Assembly: GCA_958450365.1 (NCBI GenBank)
Contig: CAUEEP010000905.1
Location: 434,001 to 498,000 of the forward strand
Origin: Mesorhabditis belari
Lineage: Eukaryota; Nematoda; Chromadorea; Rhabditida; Rhabditidae
Direction of reading: 5' to 3'
Length of the DNA stretch: 64,000 bases
Shown: positions 20,843 to 31,748 of the stretch, one piece after another
How positions within the stretch are numbered: position 1 is the first letter of the stretch
Layout: each line of letters begins with the position of its first letter
Notes under the pieces: generated by a model
The model's database searches: none
Told to the model about the DNA's origin: nothing
The model's input: the letters and a program-made list of their open reading frames with translations, nothing else
Program-made: the position numbers and the translations under genes

Positions 20843-21706
20843 TCAGTCAACAATGAAGTTCTCTTCATCCAGAAAATCGTTTAGCTTTTGACGAAGCTTT
20901 GGCTGAAAGTTGATTTTATTTTAAGCTTACTAGGTGGAAGGGTAAGACATAGACAGCTATAGCTGTATTGTAGACAGCTATAGCTGTATTGTAGACAGCT
21001 ATCTCTATATTATAGACAACTATCTCTATATTATAGACAGCTATCTCGATTATAGACACCTATATCTAATCAGCTAGATCTATATCTAAACAGCTATATC
21101 CTAACTTTCTAAACTTACAAAAACCCTTCTCGGCAATGGGACCAATCCAAGATTCATCTCTCGAAGCGCCAAAAAGTTTTGCAGAGAATTGAAGTCTTCG
21201 GATTCATCCGATTCCTGAAATTCATTACTTTTTTTGTTTCCTAAGACCTACATTCAACACTACATTTGAAAGCTAAAATAAGCAAAAGTTTCTCTAATTT
21301 CTCAATCCTTACCGATACTGGATAATATTCCTCTTCTTCTTCAGCCGATCCTTCTCCCGATCCAGTTTCTTCGAAGTCATCAAAAGCATTTATATCACTT
21401 AAAAATTGAACTTTTGAACTTCCTCAAGACTCTTCCTTAAAACTTCCTTAAGTCTCTTCCTTACAACTTCCTCAAGACTTTTCCTTACAACTTTCTTAAG
21501 ACTCTTCCTTACAACTTCCTGAAGACTCTTCCTTATAACTTCCTTAAGACTCTTCCTTATAACTTCCTTAAGACTCTTCCTTACAACTTCCTCAAGACTC
21601 TTCCTTACAACTTCCTCAAGTCTCTTCCTTACAACTTCCTCAAGACTCTTCCTTACAACTTCCTGAAGACTCTTCCTTACAGTAAGACTCACTTTAAACT
21701 ATTCAT
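20843..21706 (-). CDS. small acidic protein, unknown
   Basis: Four minus-strand exons: 21706-21693, 21397-21313, 21214-21125 and 20902-20843. They total 249 nt and encode 82 aa. The product is very acidic (EETGSGEGSAEEEEEYYPV, ESDESEDFN), then has a more regular segment (NFLALREMNLGLVPLPRR) and the tail LRQKLNDFLDEENFIVD. The last three exons have clean splice sites and consistent phases. The tiny first exon is the weakest part, and an upstream exon with a signal peptide may exist. It is convergent with the Srh-type receptor, 41 bp between stops. Not recognised. Confidence 0.5.
20940..21110. repeat. TATTGTAGACAGCTATAGCTG tandem repeat
   Basis: Imperfect about 21-bp units (GACAGCTATAGCTGTATTGTA) in the last intron of the small acidic gene. 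Confidence 0.85.
21411..21684. repeat. CTTCCTCAAGACTCTTCCTTACAA minisatellite
   Basis: About eleven 24-bp units filling the first intron of the small acidic gene. Because 24 is a multiple of three, it reads as an RKSLEEVV open frame, which is spurious. Confidence 0.95.
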
Positions 21707-23130
21707 AGTTTGAATACAGTAAAATAAAGAAAATAAAATGAAAAGATTTAGTTTAGAAATGGACATGACTGGGTAAATGTGAACGGTTTTTGAAAGTTTT
21801 TGAAAGTGACTGAGTTGAGTAAACGGGTGACAAGCCAGTTGCGATGAGAAACGAGTTCTCTAGTGACAAAGAACTGGATAAGCAATGATCCGTGAAAAAA
21901 AAGCAATAGATCTTCGTTGTTCAGGTCAAATATGGTAAAGAAAACGGGAAAATGCACGTTTTTCAACTGTGAGAGAAGCTTTAGGTTACATTTTAACTGG
22001 AAATAAGAAAAGCAATGATTCTTGGTGTGCTTATCGAACTTGATTGTGATTTTAAAGCTGCATTGAAGTTGGCTATTTGGTTTTGATTTCTAGTTTAATG
22101 ATTGGTTTTAGTGAAGCGTTCAAAACAGAATGTTTATCAGCTTTTTATGAAATCGCTTAAACATTTTACAATAAGCTTCGATCTCTTTTGGATCATTTCG
22201 CTGCTTCAAACTCGTGTGCAATCTTTGAAGAAGGAAATTGAAAAGAAAAGAAAGAGCAAGATGAATTTATTTAGAAATTTTTATCTTTTATCTTTATTTA
22301 TTACTTATCTTTTAAGAAAATAGTGATTTCTTTTGGCTTTTGGCAAGTAAATTGTGAAAAACTGTTCATTGTTTCTTTTTTCTAAACAATTCTTATTCCT
22401 TTATCAAAACAGTTCAATTCACTTCTTTTCTTTGCTTCAAATTTCTCTATCATTCTTGTTCTTGTTTTCATTTCTCCCCATCTAAACAGATCAAAGATTC
22501 GTATTCATTTTGTATTTGTAAGTAAATAATATTATTGATCACCTCATTGCATATTTGGACTTTAAGCTTTCTTGACTTTAAAGCTTTAAACTTTAAGCTT
22601 TCTTGACTTTAAAGCTTTAAGTTTTAAGCTTTCTTGTCTTTAAAGCTTTAAACTTTAAGCTTTCTTTTGCTTTAAAAATCATAATTCTAAACTCGTGCTA
22701 GTTAGAGATTTTCTTAAAACGTATCACTTTTACCCAGTGTCCAAATCATATTCAAAAATAGAATCCACGTAGAGAGATTTTTGAAAAGGGGAAAGAATAC
22801 GAAATAGAAACGGGTCAACGAAACGGGAAAGGCAATTGCCTTTCAAGTATTCTGTTTTGTGGTTTGAGAGTGTGTGGGTGCATCAAAAAGAAATGTTTTT
22901 TTTTGAACAAAAATAGGTCAAATTTTATCTCGGAATTTTTAGAAGATAAATCTACGGATGATTTGGGTTTTTTTTCAAGCTATTATAGGTTTTAGGAGCC
23001 CAACTACTTTCTGAATATCTTTGCTTGACGAATAATATTACTGGAAAGTGTCTTCTAGACAATTCTTAGGACTTGAGAGGCCTATATTCTTTCTCTTTCC
23101 TCTTTTATTGCATCTTTCCCACTGAGCAAA
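21707..23130. other. intergenic, no gene supported
   Basis: A 73-codon plus-strand open frame at 22102-22323 is basic and has no splice context or recognisable domain, so it is not called. A CTTTAAGCTTTCTTGACTTTAAAG array of about five units lies at 22558-22680. Confidence 0.45.
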
Positions 23131-23132
23131 GA

Positions 23133-23203
23133 GGTACCCGTGGCTCAGTGGTAAATCGTCAACCTGTGAAGCAGGAGGTTGAGGGTTCGATTCTTTTTAC
23201 CTT
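23133..23203 (+). tRNA. degenerate Phe-type tRNA-like sequence
   Basis: A box GTGGCTCAGTGGTAAA and B box GGGTTCGATTC lie at tRNA spacing, and the GTGAAGC loop would place GAA (Phe) in the anticodon. The T stem relies on G-U pairs and the acceptor strands do not pair. Likely a pseudo-tRNA. Confidence 0.4.
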
Positions 23204-25533
23204 TTCCTTGTCAAATTGAAAAACGAAAAAGATGAATAAAGATTGAATTCATTGATTGAATATCTTTAAAGATTAAAGATCATTAACTGAATATCTTTAA
23301 AGATTAAAGATCATTACGAGACGATCAAGGGAAAAGAACGGAAAGTGGAAGAGGAAAAACGAAAGAAAAAGATCTTCTTACTGCAAAAAAAGGTTTTTCC
23401 TTGCTATTCCTTGCTTTTTGTGATGCTTTAGTGAAATCTTCAAAATGATGTAGATCTTTTTGAGTGCTGTATCATCGAGGCGACAATTTCTTTTCAATTC
23501 AAAAGGCTAAAGGTCAGTGCTAGGCAATTTCCATTAGTTCAAGGTCGTTTCATCTAAAATTTTCCCGAAAAATGTTTTCACATGATCGATTCAATGAAAA
23601 AACAGCTCTCTAAAAGGGTTGATTGAGATTCGGAAATCTGAATTGACATTTGGGAAGATTGGGGAGAAAAAAAGGAGAGAAAAGGAAGATCTTCGTGATT
23701 TTTCATCCCCATAAATTGAGTTACGGCTCGAAAATAACACGCCCATTCGGATTGTGATTTCATTGTTGACTCTGATCTGAACGTTGATCTAAAGTTTCTT
23801 TTATTTGTGGAGAGTTTGAGATACTGTAAAGTCTCAGTGTTCTTTTTCACTACAGAATATCAGACTCGATAAACAGTTATCAAAGCTATTAAAGCTATCA
23901 AAGCTATCAAAGATATCAAAGCTATCAAAGATATCAAAGCTATCAAAGATATCAAAGTTATCAAAGCTATCAAAGATATCAAAGTTATCAAAACTATCTC
24001 TAGCTTTAGCTTCATTTTAGCTGCTAATGAAATATCTTTTTGTTACTTTACTGTTATATTTAAAATAGAATATTATAGCTATCTCTAATTGCTGAGACTT
24101 TTCTATAATTGTCGATTTTGAGTAGTAAAACGATTCAACTTTATCTGATTTTCTATTCGTAAATTGTTTTCTTCAAAATTTCTCTTCAGAATCTTTATAA
24201 CTCTAATATTTGATCAGAATTTCTTTTTCTTTAGAGAAAATTGAAGCTAGACTAAAAGAGGGAGAGTTCCCACGAGTTTTTCTGATTCTTGATGCCCAGA
24301 AATTCAATCAGGCAAAGGGAAAGAAGAGCTAGTTTTCCGTAAAAACAAATTCGAATCTTTATCTTAAAATTTGAGATTTATATACTTTATATACTTTATT
24401 CAGTTAAATTCTATTCTAGATTGATTTCTATATCCTTTTCTAGACCATTTTATAGTTCCATTGGGTTTTCGTTGTCTTAAAGATGTGTTTTGACATCTAA
24501 AAGCTGTGTTTTGATATCTTAAAGATGTGATTTGACATCTTAAAGCTGTGTTTTGATATCTTAAAGATGTGTTTTGACATCTTAAAGATGTTCCAAACTC
24601 CAACTCAAGCTCCAACTCAAGCTCCAACTCAAGCTCCAACTCAACCTCCAGCTCAAGCTCCAACTCAACCTCCAACTCAAGCTCCAACTCAAGCTCCAAC
24701 TCAAGCTCCAACTCAAGCTCCAAGCTACTGTACTCTTTTTGTCTTAAGTCAAAAGTTAAAAACAACGAATTGTAACCTAACAAGAAGCTTGATTTTGATT
24801 TTGAATCTGTTGAAAGCTGGCTACTAATTAAACTTACTGGCTTACCTAGTAGTACGATAGCTCTTTCGAACGGAGCTTTTAGAAAATCATCTTTTCTAAT
24901 CCTTGTAATAGAATACATCTTATCTAATCCTTGTAATAGAATACGATATCCATTCGCTCCAATAATCAATTCGAAAACTCTCACATTCAAAGATCATTTC
25001 ATTAGCACTACTGAATTATTTACGTTTGCTCATGTTGGTTCTCGAAGAAAAAGAGCTCTAAACTCTTCTCATTCGATTTTCGTAATTGATCACATTTTAG
25101 GATGAGTGAGGCTATAAAATAAGGGAAAGAGGCGAAATTTTGGGAAAGCTCAACGTGCTCTTTGATGTCTAGAAATTGAATTGAAAGACGGATGACTGAT
25201 CTTTCTTTTTTTCTCGAATTTTTTTTGTTTTTATATGCTGAAAGTAACTCGTACTTTCTATTTTAATAAACGCACATTTTCTGGCACACAAAAAGCTTAA
25301 AAGAAGCTTAAAAGGCATCACTTAAAAGAATCGCTGTGCCAGGAAATGTGCAATTGTTCAGATACAAAATACAAAGCTTGCTTTCCAAAAATAGATATTT
25401 AAACTCAAAAAGTTCCAGTTTTTTTTTGCCCAACTGTATTCTTTGCTTTGTAAAAAAATTCTTAAAGTTTTATATTTCATTTCAGTTCATTTTATTTCAG
25501 TTTTCAACACTAGAAGCTTCTTGACAAGTTGAA
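23204..25533. other. intergenic; repeats and one weak minus-strand open frame
   Basis: Holds a TCAAAGATATCAAAGCTA array (23878-24000), a CTTAAAGATGTGTTTTGACAT array (24478-24592) and a CAACTCAAGCTC array (24597-24725). A minus-strand open frame starting at 24990 begins MNVRVFELIIGANGYRILL and has a possible donor near 24845, so it could be a first exon. No later exon could be joined. Confidence 0.4.
24597..24725. repeat. CAACTCAAGCTC minisatellite
   Basis: About eleven 12-bp units. It reads as APTQ or LELE depending on strand and is not a gene. Confidence 0.95.
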
Positions 25534-27324
25534 ATGCCATCAAAAGTTCATGAGGTAAAAGATCTAGAAGATAAAGATAAAGATAAAGATTTTCAGGTAA
25601 CTGGGCACAAATTTGTGGCCACCGTGCTTCGGCAACCATCTTTTTGCTCGCATTGCAAGAATTTTATTTGGGGATTTGGCAAGATGGGATACAAATGTGA
25701 ATGTGGGTAATATGGATGGGGTAATAAAAGGCTTTTGTAGTCAGAAAGAGATTAGAATCTTATCCAATTACATATTTAGGTTGTAAGGTGGTTGTGCACA
25801 AGAAGTGTCACCAAGAGATTGGCTGGGAATGCCCGAAGAAGGAAGCGAGTGTACAACAAGAGGCTGAAGTGGAAATGTCTTCGGATGGGGTAAGAGAATT
25901 TTGAATGTTCTGTTGAGAATTTTGAGTTCTGTTAAGAGTTCTGTTGAATTGATGAAGTTCTGGGTTATAATAGTCGTCTAGAAATGGATTTTTAAAGCTA
26001 AAGTACTCAACGAAACTAGAAGTTTCTAATAGCTAAACAGCTAAACAGCTAAACAGCTAAAGGTTCTTTTCCAATATCGGGGGAGCGGTCCGATTATCGG
26101 GGGAGCGGAAAGAAAATCGGGGGAGCGAAAGGAAAATCGGGGGAGCAAATTTTGCCCCCTCGAAAAATGCATTTCTGGGACTTTTATTTTAACTGCAACG
26201 TTTTTTTTTTAAATTTTTTGGCAGCGCTACATATGTCCTATATTATCCAAAGTACTGCCATAAAATCCGCGAATTACCCGTTATTCTCACAACCTTTATA
26301 TTAGATCACAAAAGTGACTTAAATATCTAACACCAAACATACCTCTACCTTCCCTATCGGCCGCCTTCTCTTTTTGCCGAACGCTCCACAATCCCGAACG
26401 AACAAATGGCTACCTAAAAATTTATTCATTAATAGTATAATTGATCATAACAACGAAAGAAATGTAAGCGAAGTAACCAAAACAAAAACAAAAGTAACCA
26501 AAACAAAAAGAAAAGTAACCAAAATAAAACAAAAGTAACCAAAACAAAACCTTTCTAGCAATCACAAATTAACTGTAAAAAGGGATTGTATTCATTTCCG
26601 CCCCTGCGGGCCAAAAATCGACGATGTCCTCCATGATTCGCCACAGTTGCAAATCCACGACTGGATGACTCCTTTGGTGACGAAATAATCGATTGCCGTC
26701 GATTCCTTGAACGCACAAATATCGGAGAAGCGCATCGTCGTTAAAGTTTAAAAAAAACGTTGCAGTTAAAATAAAAGTCCCAGAAATGCATTTTTCGAGG
26801 GGGCAAAATTTGCTCCCCCGATTTTCCTTTCGCTCCCCCGATTTTCTTTCCGCTCCCCCGATAATCGGACCGCTCCCCCGATATTGGAAAAGAACCCAGC
26901 TAAACATTCAGGAGCAACAATGCACAAATTCTCCTCACCAGTTCACCAAGCACACCTATAAGACACCGAAGTTCTGCGATCACTGTGGTTAGTGACTGAA
27001 TTTAACACTGAACGCTAACTTTAAATGCTAACTTTAAATGCTAACTTTAAACGCTAACAATGAAATGTTCAAGGTGCTTTGATGTACGGTCTCTACAACC
27101 AAGGTCTTCAATGCTCGACCTGTCCCGTCAACATACACAAGAGGTGAGATTTAGCAAGTGTAACAAATGCGATTGTGGATACGATTCAATAAGACAAGCT
27201 GCTCAGAGTGCTATAGATAGAGTGCGCAGAGTCTTCACAGATCATTAGAATTTTAAAACTTTTCAGATGTCAAAAGAATGTGGTCAATCTGTGCCGTGTG
27301 AATACTCAACAAATGGCTGTTTGA
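25534..27324 (+). CDS. stand-alone tandem C1-domain protein related to novel (epsilon-type) protein kinase C; no kinase domain
   Basis: Six exons: 25534-25554, 25597-25702, 25780-25889, 26912-26987, 27074-27143 and 27267-27324. They total 441 nt and encode 146 aa. Residues 1-60 hold C1A ([36 protein letters not shown]) and about 85-140 hold C1B ([30 protein letters not shown]). All zinc-ligating His and Cys positions of both modules are present. The entry KVHEV immediately before C1A matches the region just after the PKC pseudosubstrate. The protein stops 12 residues after the last C1B cysteine, where a full PKC would enter the hinge and catalytic domain. It could bind diacylglycerol or phorbol-type lipids without kinase activity. 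Intron 3 holds an 835-bp transposon. It could be a truncated pseudogene, but the frame and splice sites are intact. Confidence 0.8.
26062..26896. mobile_element. non-autonomous DNA transposon with ~150-bp terminal inverted repeats, hAT-like 8-bp target duplication
   Basis: The arms begin GGTTCTTTTCCAATATCGGG and are nearly identical for about 150 bp, including four GGGGGAGCG-type subrepeats. CAGCTAAA flanks both ends (26054-26061 and 26897-26904), consistent with an 8-bp target site duplication. The left copy sits in a short CAGCTAAA tandem run, so the duplication is likely but not unique. The interior (AAAACAAAAGTAACC repeats and a 112-codon minus-strand open frame) has no recognisable transposase. 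High arm identity suggests recent insertion. Confidence 0.8.
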
Positions 27325-27560
27325 ATAGTCAAATCTTAAATTCGTCGAATTTCTGTCTAATCATTGCAAAACTTTGATTCTACTGCTTAAAAAAATCGTA
27401 AAACCTTGAAATAAAATTTTCGAAATAACAATTGAAAATGCGATTTCAACTAAATTAAATTAAAAAAAATGAGGTTTCAGTGAAATAAGTTATTTTAAAA
27501 TAACGCAAAACACGCGGTTATAACTGCATAAGTTTAAAGAATTTTGTGAAAAGAGCAAGA
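27325..27560. other. 3' flank of the C1 protein gene
   Basis: No kinase-like exon follows the stop at 27324. I see no other gene. Confidence 0.5.
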
Positions 27561-27599
27561 ATGGCTATTCAACAGGCTATTCAAACCAACTGCATACGA

Positions 27600-28065
27600 A
27601 AACTTTCCTTTCCTTGGGAGTGGGACAAATGCGACCTTTTTTTTGCGCACCTGGACATTTGCGCACCTTTTTTTTGCTAGAAAAGGCCTTAGGAAAGGTC
27701 GTAGAGCTTCAAAAAAGTTTTCATAGAAGGGAATCGTATGCGTAGATTCCGAATTTCGACAAATCAGATTTCGCTGACACGTCAAATTTGGACTAAAAGG
27801 CAAAAACTACGCAACTTAACGCTTTTCCGCAGTTTTTGCCCTTTAGCCCAAATTTGACGTGTCAGCGAGGTCTGATTTGTCGAAATTCGGAATCTACGCA
27901 TACGATTCCCTTATATGGAAGTATTTTCGAAATATTTTCGAAGCTCTACGGCCTTGCCTAAGGCCTTTTCCAGCAAAAAAAGGTGCGCAAATGTCCAGGT
28001 GCGCAAAAAAAAGGTCGCATTTGTCCCACCCCCCTTTCCTTTTCATTCTTGCCAAAATTCCGAAC
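27600..28065. repeat. large palindrome (inverted repeat, arms ~200 bp)
   Basis: The left arm (about 27600-27815) and right arm (about 27830-28040) share GTGCGCAAATGTCCAGGTGC, CGATTCCCTT and TTTGACGTGTCAGCG in opposite orientation, with a short centre. It may be a foldback element. Open frames over both arms are the same sequence read on opposite strands. Confidence 0.75.
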
Positions 28066-28084
28066 CGCTCATTCATTTTCAGAA

Positions 28085-28430
28085 ATTTGCATACCGTATT
28101 TCTTCGAATAGAAGACCGGGTAAAGAGTATCATCGCGTACTCCTGCGTAGCAGCCCTTTTTAAAATTTCTTTTCTGCATAAAACCTTTCAATCAAGTGCT
28201 ATAGAGCTGGAAAATGGCTCAAAAATACCACATGAGCTAACAGATTTTAACAGAATCAGTATCCCACGGATCCGAAGCCACGATCCCCGGATCTAAAAAT
28301 CCGCGCGCTATCCCCTCGGTATCCGCTATCCCCGCTATCACCTGCTCCTCCACGCCTCGAAAAATTTTCGTGCTCACGAACGGACGAACGGACAGACAGA
28401 CAACCCTCAATTATATACAGTAGATTTTTG
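28085..28430. repeat. GC-rich repeat-like segment with GAACGGACAGACAGACAA tail
   Basis: Unusually GC-rich for the window, with CCGGATCTAAAAATCCG-like palindromes and the tail CGGACGAACGGACAGACAGA followed by ACAGTAGATTTTTGAAAAG. It looks like a transposable-element relic and has no coding signature. Confidence 0.45.
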
Positions 28431-28751
28431 AAAAGCTTCCATATTTTTGTCCATTACTGTAAGTCGCCAAAAACTACGGTAGCTGAATTCTATAAAATGG
28501 GAAGGCTGCTTTTTATTTTTCGGATGATAATCTATCCTGGTCACACGTAGCAACTTTTGATCACACCCTATTCGTTCATCGTTCCATTTTTATGATATCC
28601 AATCATTTAGCGCTATGAAAACAGCCCCGTTTTACATATAGCTGACTTCTTTCTGCATCCGCGCTTTTCAATTTAATCAAATTTAAACAACTTTTGGTAC
28701 TAAGACAGTTGGGGGCGGGCACTTAAAATTTTCTCAAATGTAGTTTTTCTA

Positions 28752-29412
28752 GGGTAATTGCTGGCGCTGATCGCGAAAAAAACATTTTTTAAAGTTATAT
28801 TTTCATTTAAAAACTTATGTATTGCCGTTATATTGGGTAGTTTGTGGCCCTTGAGCGGGCCGTTGGGTTGGGTATCAGGCACATCCATTTTTCGGTACTT
28901 TGGTGGTTGGGAGGGGTCACTTTTATCCTGGCTTAGTTGGATCTAATGTTTTGAGTGGTTGTATTGATACCTTTTGTCTACCTATTCTAAGGTAATCAAA
29001 TATGCTTATACTTTTAGAGCATTTACAACATGTTTTAAGTTTAATATTGCCGCTTTTATTTAATTTTCAAGCGTAAGCAGCTTTGAGGTAGCGTTTGATG
29101 GTTAAATTACATGAGATTAGGCTAGAATTGCCAAAAATTTGCTAAAATAGTCACCAATCTATTAAGCATCTTTGATTACCTTAGAATAGATAAAAGGTAT
29201 CAATACAACCACTCAAAACATTAGATCCAACTAAGCCAGGATAGAAGTGGCCCCTCCCAACCACCAAAGTACCGAAAAATGTATGCGCCTGATACCCAAC
29301 CCAACGGCCCGGTCAAGGGCCACAAACTACCCAATATAACGGCAATACATGCGTTTTTAATTGAAAACAAACTTTAAAAAATGTTTTTTCGCGATCAGCG
29401 CCATCAATTAAC
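28752..29412. mobile_element. long terminal inverted repeat element (arms ~250 bp), non-coding
   Basis: Ends TAATTGCTGGCGCTGATCGC and its complement near 29410. The arms match over about 250 bp (for example GATCCAACTAAGCCAGGAT, TTGGGTTGGGTATCAGGC) with a few indels, and the centre is about 150 bp. No transposase is seen. No convincing target duplication was found. Confidence 0.75.
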
Positions 29413-29503
29413 GTGGCCTAAAAGATTCCCAATCTTTTTTCTGTCCCTTTTTTAAACGCTTTCAACGTCTAACCAATTAAAGAAAGTTGTATTTTAGAGT
29501 GAA

Positions 29504-31447
29504 ATGTATCTAAACGAGGACAACAGCAATCTCTTGGGAAAAATCAAGGAATACGTCGGAGACAGAGTTTGTTTTTATGATAGCGCTAGCAATCTTGGTT
29601 CTTTAGAAGTATCGACTCGATTGCCAGGCCGATGGATGCAAATCAACAAATAAAGGATTTCGACCACCATTTTTTCTCGAACATGTTATCTTGAAGCACC
29701 ATCCAGAGTCTGTTTTTCAACTTATTAGGAATTTAACCGCTCGATAGATAGATCTGGCATTAGACTAAATGCGTTTTGAGTTTGATGAGCATATTTATGT
29801 GGCTATAATGTTTCAAAACTTTAGATTCCCAAAAAACTACAAATGTACTGAATGTCATGGCTCGTTCTTTGGCGTTGTTGAGGCTGCGTGCCACGGTCTT
29901 AGTCATAAGGGGATTGTCACGTGTAACATCCAAGAAACGGTACAAGATTTTCGTCAATTAAATGTCCCGGAGCGCCGTAAGCAGTGAGTTTTTTGTGTTG
30001 CTAAGGGTGATTTTTAATCTGTTTTCATTTTTCATATAATTGTTTTAGAGGGCAGATTTGGGAGGCAGCATACTACACATACAACATCTCGATTGTGCAT
30101 GATGCCGTCAAAAGACTGATTGACGTGAGTGCTTGAGTTGAAATCTTTTTGATTTTTCTGTTTAGGATGGATTTCTTCAATATGGACCTACACTTCAAGA
30201 AATGAGGTAGCTTAGCATTTTGAATCCTTTTTATTTTTGTTTAAGAGCGTCTGCTGATGCTGGTGCCGTGGAAATTGCGTCTCTCAATTTTGGTATTCAT
30301 TTTATTATGTGCAATAATGTTTCTTTTTCTAGAATCTATTTCTCACAATGATGAAGCACGAGTAATGGAGAGGCAGAACGGCAAGAGAAGAATGAACGAC
30401 GAGGAATACCAAGACAATAGGGAATTTTCAAAATCACAAAGAACCGAGAACAATACCTACGATCAGGCCTTCACATCATTTTCAAGGAGTGAAAAAAAGA
30501 ATGTGGACGACGGCAGCTTCAACAATTATTCTCTCCCAAATCAACACCAAATGGTAAATATCAATTAACAAGCATACAATGAATGGGAAAATATTCAGGA
30601 TTACCGACGCTGTGGCGGTAGCCGTCATAGCCTTGAACCGTCGCAAGATAAGATGTCGCCACAAAAGATAATGCATAATGAGATGAACCTATCGCTTTCA
30701 AGGGGAACTTGGTCCGAGACGCCTTCTGAAATTCGCCCTCGTCAAATGAATGTAACTAAACGCGATAATGGATCTATGTGTATTACCATTTAGTACACCT
30801 CTGTTGACGAATCATTGCGGCGCCAAAGGTTTCAGGAGATGAGAAAAGCAGACAATTTGCAGAAGGGTTCTTTCAACGAAAAAGCGAAAAAGCGTAAGCT
30901 CTTTTTTTCATCGAGTTCTCATTAATCGTTTAAAATATAGCATCAACTTCAAGAAAAACTCCACCGCAGCAGAAGCAAAAGGAACAGCGGCGATCGGGAA
31001 CTGTTCGAGTTAGCACATTGTTCTTTTTTTTAAAGTTAAATATTTAGGTTCCACCGGTACGCGAAAAAATTATGGATTTCAGCAGTTCTTCTCCACCGAA
31101 GACACCACGCGGACACAGGGTTTTATTGAATTGAAGGGTTTTTACAAAATTTCATTTTAGTTTAATCCAGATCCAGATCGTTCTCCCGTTCTCCCCGTTC
31201 TCCATACTTTGGTGCTGATGAAGACGACGAAGAACCAATTTTTTTTGGTTAGTGATCAAGTTGTTGCACTAAAATTTTTTCTTTAGCTAGCACTTCTTCA
31301 ACTCAACAAGCAAGCCGTGCTCGAGATTGGGAGAGGCAAGGTAAAGTCTTATTACATATTTCCGTTATCTCTTTGTCCTTTTTAGATGAACGTGAGTGTC
31401 GTGATAAAAGAAGCGACTATGGAAACAAGAACAGCTCAAACTATTAA
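29504..31447 (+). CDS. C2H2 zinc-finger-like protein with charged, RS-containing C-terminus, unknown
   Basis: About fourteen exons. The first eleven are consistent: 29504-29566, 29607-29707, 29825-29983, 30049-30124, 30166-30206, 30246-30292, 30333-30553, 30599-30751, 30794-30893, 30941-31008 and 31048-31119 (367 codons). Two C2H2-type motifs lie near residues 26-50 (CQADGC ... EHVILKHH) and 62-82 (CTEC ... CHGLSH). A long polar, charged region follows. Exons near 31161-31247, 31287-31340 and 31386-31447 read best as an RS/acidic tail (RSPRSPYFGADEDDEEP), but joining exon 11 to that frame needs a non-GT donor. The in-frame alternative gives a different hydrophobic end. ATTTTAG six bases before the ATG suggests trans-splicing. 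Its stop lies about 300 bp before the nono-1 acceptor, so an operon is possible. Confidence 0.6.
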
Positions 31448-31743
31448 ACTTATAATATTTTATATTATTTTTGTTGCTAATTTTGTTATGTAATGCATTT
31501 CTTTGCATTTGATATTGTTAATGTTTTTGCAGATTTTTTGGATAAAGTCTTGAAGTTTGAAAGAGTTGCTTTTGGTTTGATGGTATCTGAAATCGGCTTT
31601 CTCTGAGTTGACCCCTTTTCAACTTTTTGCTTGGAATTCAGAAAAGTCAATCTTAAGAAAGTTTACTATTGCATTTTGAAATATTCTTTGTCCAGCTAAG
31701 TTAACTAACTTCTCAAGGGTCGAGCTATTTATATAGGTTTTTA

Positions 31744-31748
31744 GATAG
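31744..31748 (+). promoter_or_regulatory. probable spliced-leader acceptor of nono-1
   Basis: GTTTTTAG ends at 31744, four bases before the chosen start codon at 31749. No in-frame upstream exon is seen, so it is best read as a trans-splice site. Confidence 0.4.

Noticed and set aside
24400..24990. 196-codon minus-strand frame as a gene
   Set aside because: Its middle is the CAACTCAAGCTC array (LELE) and its 3' part another repeat; only the first 50 codons could be an exon and no partner exon was found.
26569..26907. Transposase in the 835-bp element
   Set aside because: The frame mostly covers the terminal arm and the rest shows no catalytic motif; the element is called non-autonomous.
27894..28296. 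Genes on both strands around the 27.6-28.1 kb palindrome
   Set aside because: The same peptide appears from the left and right arms because of the inverted repeat; no independent coding evidence.
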